Part shown: positions 4,805 through 5,556 of the stretch, piece after piece
How the letters are laid out: each line of letters opens with the position of its first letter
Position numbering within the stretch: position 1 is the stretch's first letter
NCBI GenBank assembly: GCA_009702845.1
Contig: WLHG01000075.1
Location: 1-5,556, forward strand
Reading direction: 5' to 3'
From: Actinomycetota bacterium
GTDB taxonomy: Bacteria; Actinomycetota; Actinomycetes; Nanopelagicales; Nanopelagicaceae
Length of the DNA stretch: 5,556 nucleotides
Notes under the pieces: model-generated
What the model was told of the DNA's origin: nothing
Database searches by the model: none
What the model saw: only the letters and a program-made list of their open reading frames with translations
Made by a program: the position numbers and the translations under genes

Positions 4805-5556
4805 TTGGCTTCTAAGAGTCAAAACGGTAGGAAGACCTTTGTTTTAGATACCAGTGTTTTGCTGGCCGATCCTGGCGCGCTCACTAAATTTGCAGAGCAC
4901 GAAGTCATCATCCCAATTGCCGTAATCGGCGAACTAGAGACAAAACGCGATCACCCCGAACTCGGATACTTTGCACGAGCGGCCCTTCGCGCCCTCGATG
5001 ATTTACGCATCACCCATGGCCGACTCGATAAACCTTTGACCGTCACACCAGAGGGCGGAACACTCTCAGTAGAGCTCAACCACACCGATCTTTCGACGCT
5101 GCCCCAGGGCTTTCTTCGCGATGGAACAAATGACTCGCGAATTCTGGCCATCGCTAAAAATCTAATGGGCGACGGCAAACAGGTTGTTCTAGTTACTAAG
5201 GACCTACCACTTCGAGTGAAGGCCTCATCGGTCGGAGTAGAGGCGCAAGAGTATTTAGCCGAACTAGTCTCCAATAGTGGATGGACCGGCATCGTTGAAT
5301 TAGCGGTGGGATCTAATGTCATCGATGAGCTTTATGCATCCGATCGCGCCGATCACGAAGCCGCCTTCGAACTTCCAGTCCACACCGGAGTAGTACTGCA
5401 CTCTGACCGAGGAAGCGCACTCGCCCGAGTCACAGCCGACAGGCAACTCCAACTTGTGCGCGGTGATCGAAGCGCCTTTGGTCTCCATGGCCGAAGCGCT
5501 GAACAACGAGTTGCCCTGGATTTACTCCTAGATGATTCGATTGGAATCGTCTCACT
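4805..5556 (+). CDS. phoH2: PhoH2-type protein, N-terminal PIN-domain part (3' end beyond window)
   Basis: 250 codons are visible from TTG 4805 with no stop; the gene runs off the edge. Residues 10-150 are a PIN ribonuclease domain with all acidic metal-site candidates in place: D15 in FVLDTSVL, E43 in [10 protein letters not shown]110 in TNDSRIL and D133 in VTKDLPLR. Residues about 160-245 are a linker and small beta domain leading to [18 protein letters not shown], the segment that normally directly precedes the PhoH ATPase Walker A, which is just outside. Full-length proteins of this type (YlaK in Bacillus, PhoH2/Rv1095 in mycobacteria) are about 430-450 aa and couple RNA unwinding to cleavage. 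The first residues (ASKSQNGRK) are polar and basic. It follows uppS by 125 bp, with its own strong Shine-Dalgarno. The ATPase half is inferred, not seen. Confidence 0.9.
   Translation, partial: MASKSQNGRKTFVLDTSVLLADPGALTKFAEHEVIIPIAVIGELETKRDHPELGYFARAALRALDDLRITHGRLDKPLTVTPEGGTLSVELNHTDLSTLPQGFLRDGTNDSRILAIAKNLMGDGKQVVLVTKDLPLRVKASSVGVEAQEYLAELVSNSGWTGIVELAVGSNVIDELYASDRADHEAAFELPVHTGVVLHSDRGSALARVTADRQLQLVRGDRSAFGLHGRSAEQRVALDLLLDDSIGIVS

Noticed and set aside
4951..5506. Two minus-strand open frames opposite phoH2.
   Set aside because: The plus-strand PIN domain with all four acidic residues explains the region; the antisense frames are a by-product of its codon use.

Overview
The window looks like ordinary chromosome from a moderate-GC actinobacterium, most like the small-genome freshwater Nanopelagicales (acI: Planktophila/Nanopelagicus). 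This is judged from gene content and order, GTG/TTG starts, very tight packing and AT-leaning codon use; lineage is an inference that needs a database search. From memory, the Mycobacterium tuberculosis locus runs greA (Rv1080c), Rv1081c (DUF4307), mca (Rv1082), small protein (Rv1083), thioredoxin-fold protein (Rv1084), hemolysin III (Rv1085c), short-chain Z-isoprenyl diphosphate synthase (Rv1086), and slightly further phoH2 (Rv1095). The right two thirds of this window follow that order, with mca, Rv1084 and Rv1085c missing and a SURF1 plus DUF3817 pair present instead.

Layout: (1) 1-94, minus, the N-terminus of a probable DHA2-type MFS drug exporter, divergent by only 17 bp from (2) 112-1883, plus, a two-gene DrrA/DrrB-like ABC exporter whose genes overlap by 4 bp. 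(3) 1895-2777, minus, DUF4307 membrane protein followed by greA, convergent with the exporter across 11 bp. (4) 2792-4679, plus, a four-gene overlapping operon: 45-aa single-helix membrane protein, SURF1, DUF3817 membrane protein and a Rv1086-like cis-prenyltransferase (overlaps 20, 4 and 20 bp). (5) a 125-bp gap, then 4805 to the window edge, plus, the PIN-domain half of a PhoH2-type protein, which has a good Shine-Dalgarno and a TTG start.

How they work together: the left end is a divergent export module (MFS and ABC). GreA rescues backtracked RNA polymerase. The operon combines cytochrome oxidase assembly (SURF1) with an early step of polyprenyl-phosphate carrier synthesis (Z-FPP-type synthase) and two unassigned small membrane proteins. 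PhoH2 is expected to act on RNA. Genes at the start of transcripts mostly lack a clear Shine-Dalgarno and have TANNNT-like boxes 6-8 nt before the start codon, suggesting leaderless transcription; genes inside operons mostly have Shine-Dalgarno sequences or overlap the preceding gene. I found no tRNA, rRNA, CRISPR array, insertion sequence or convincing undescribed system here.
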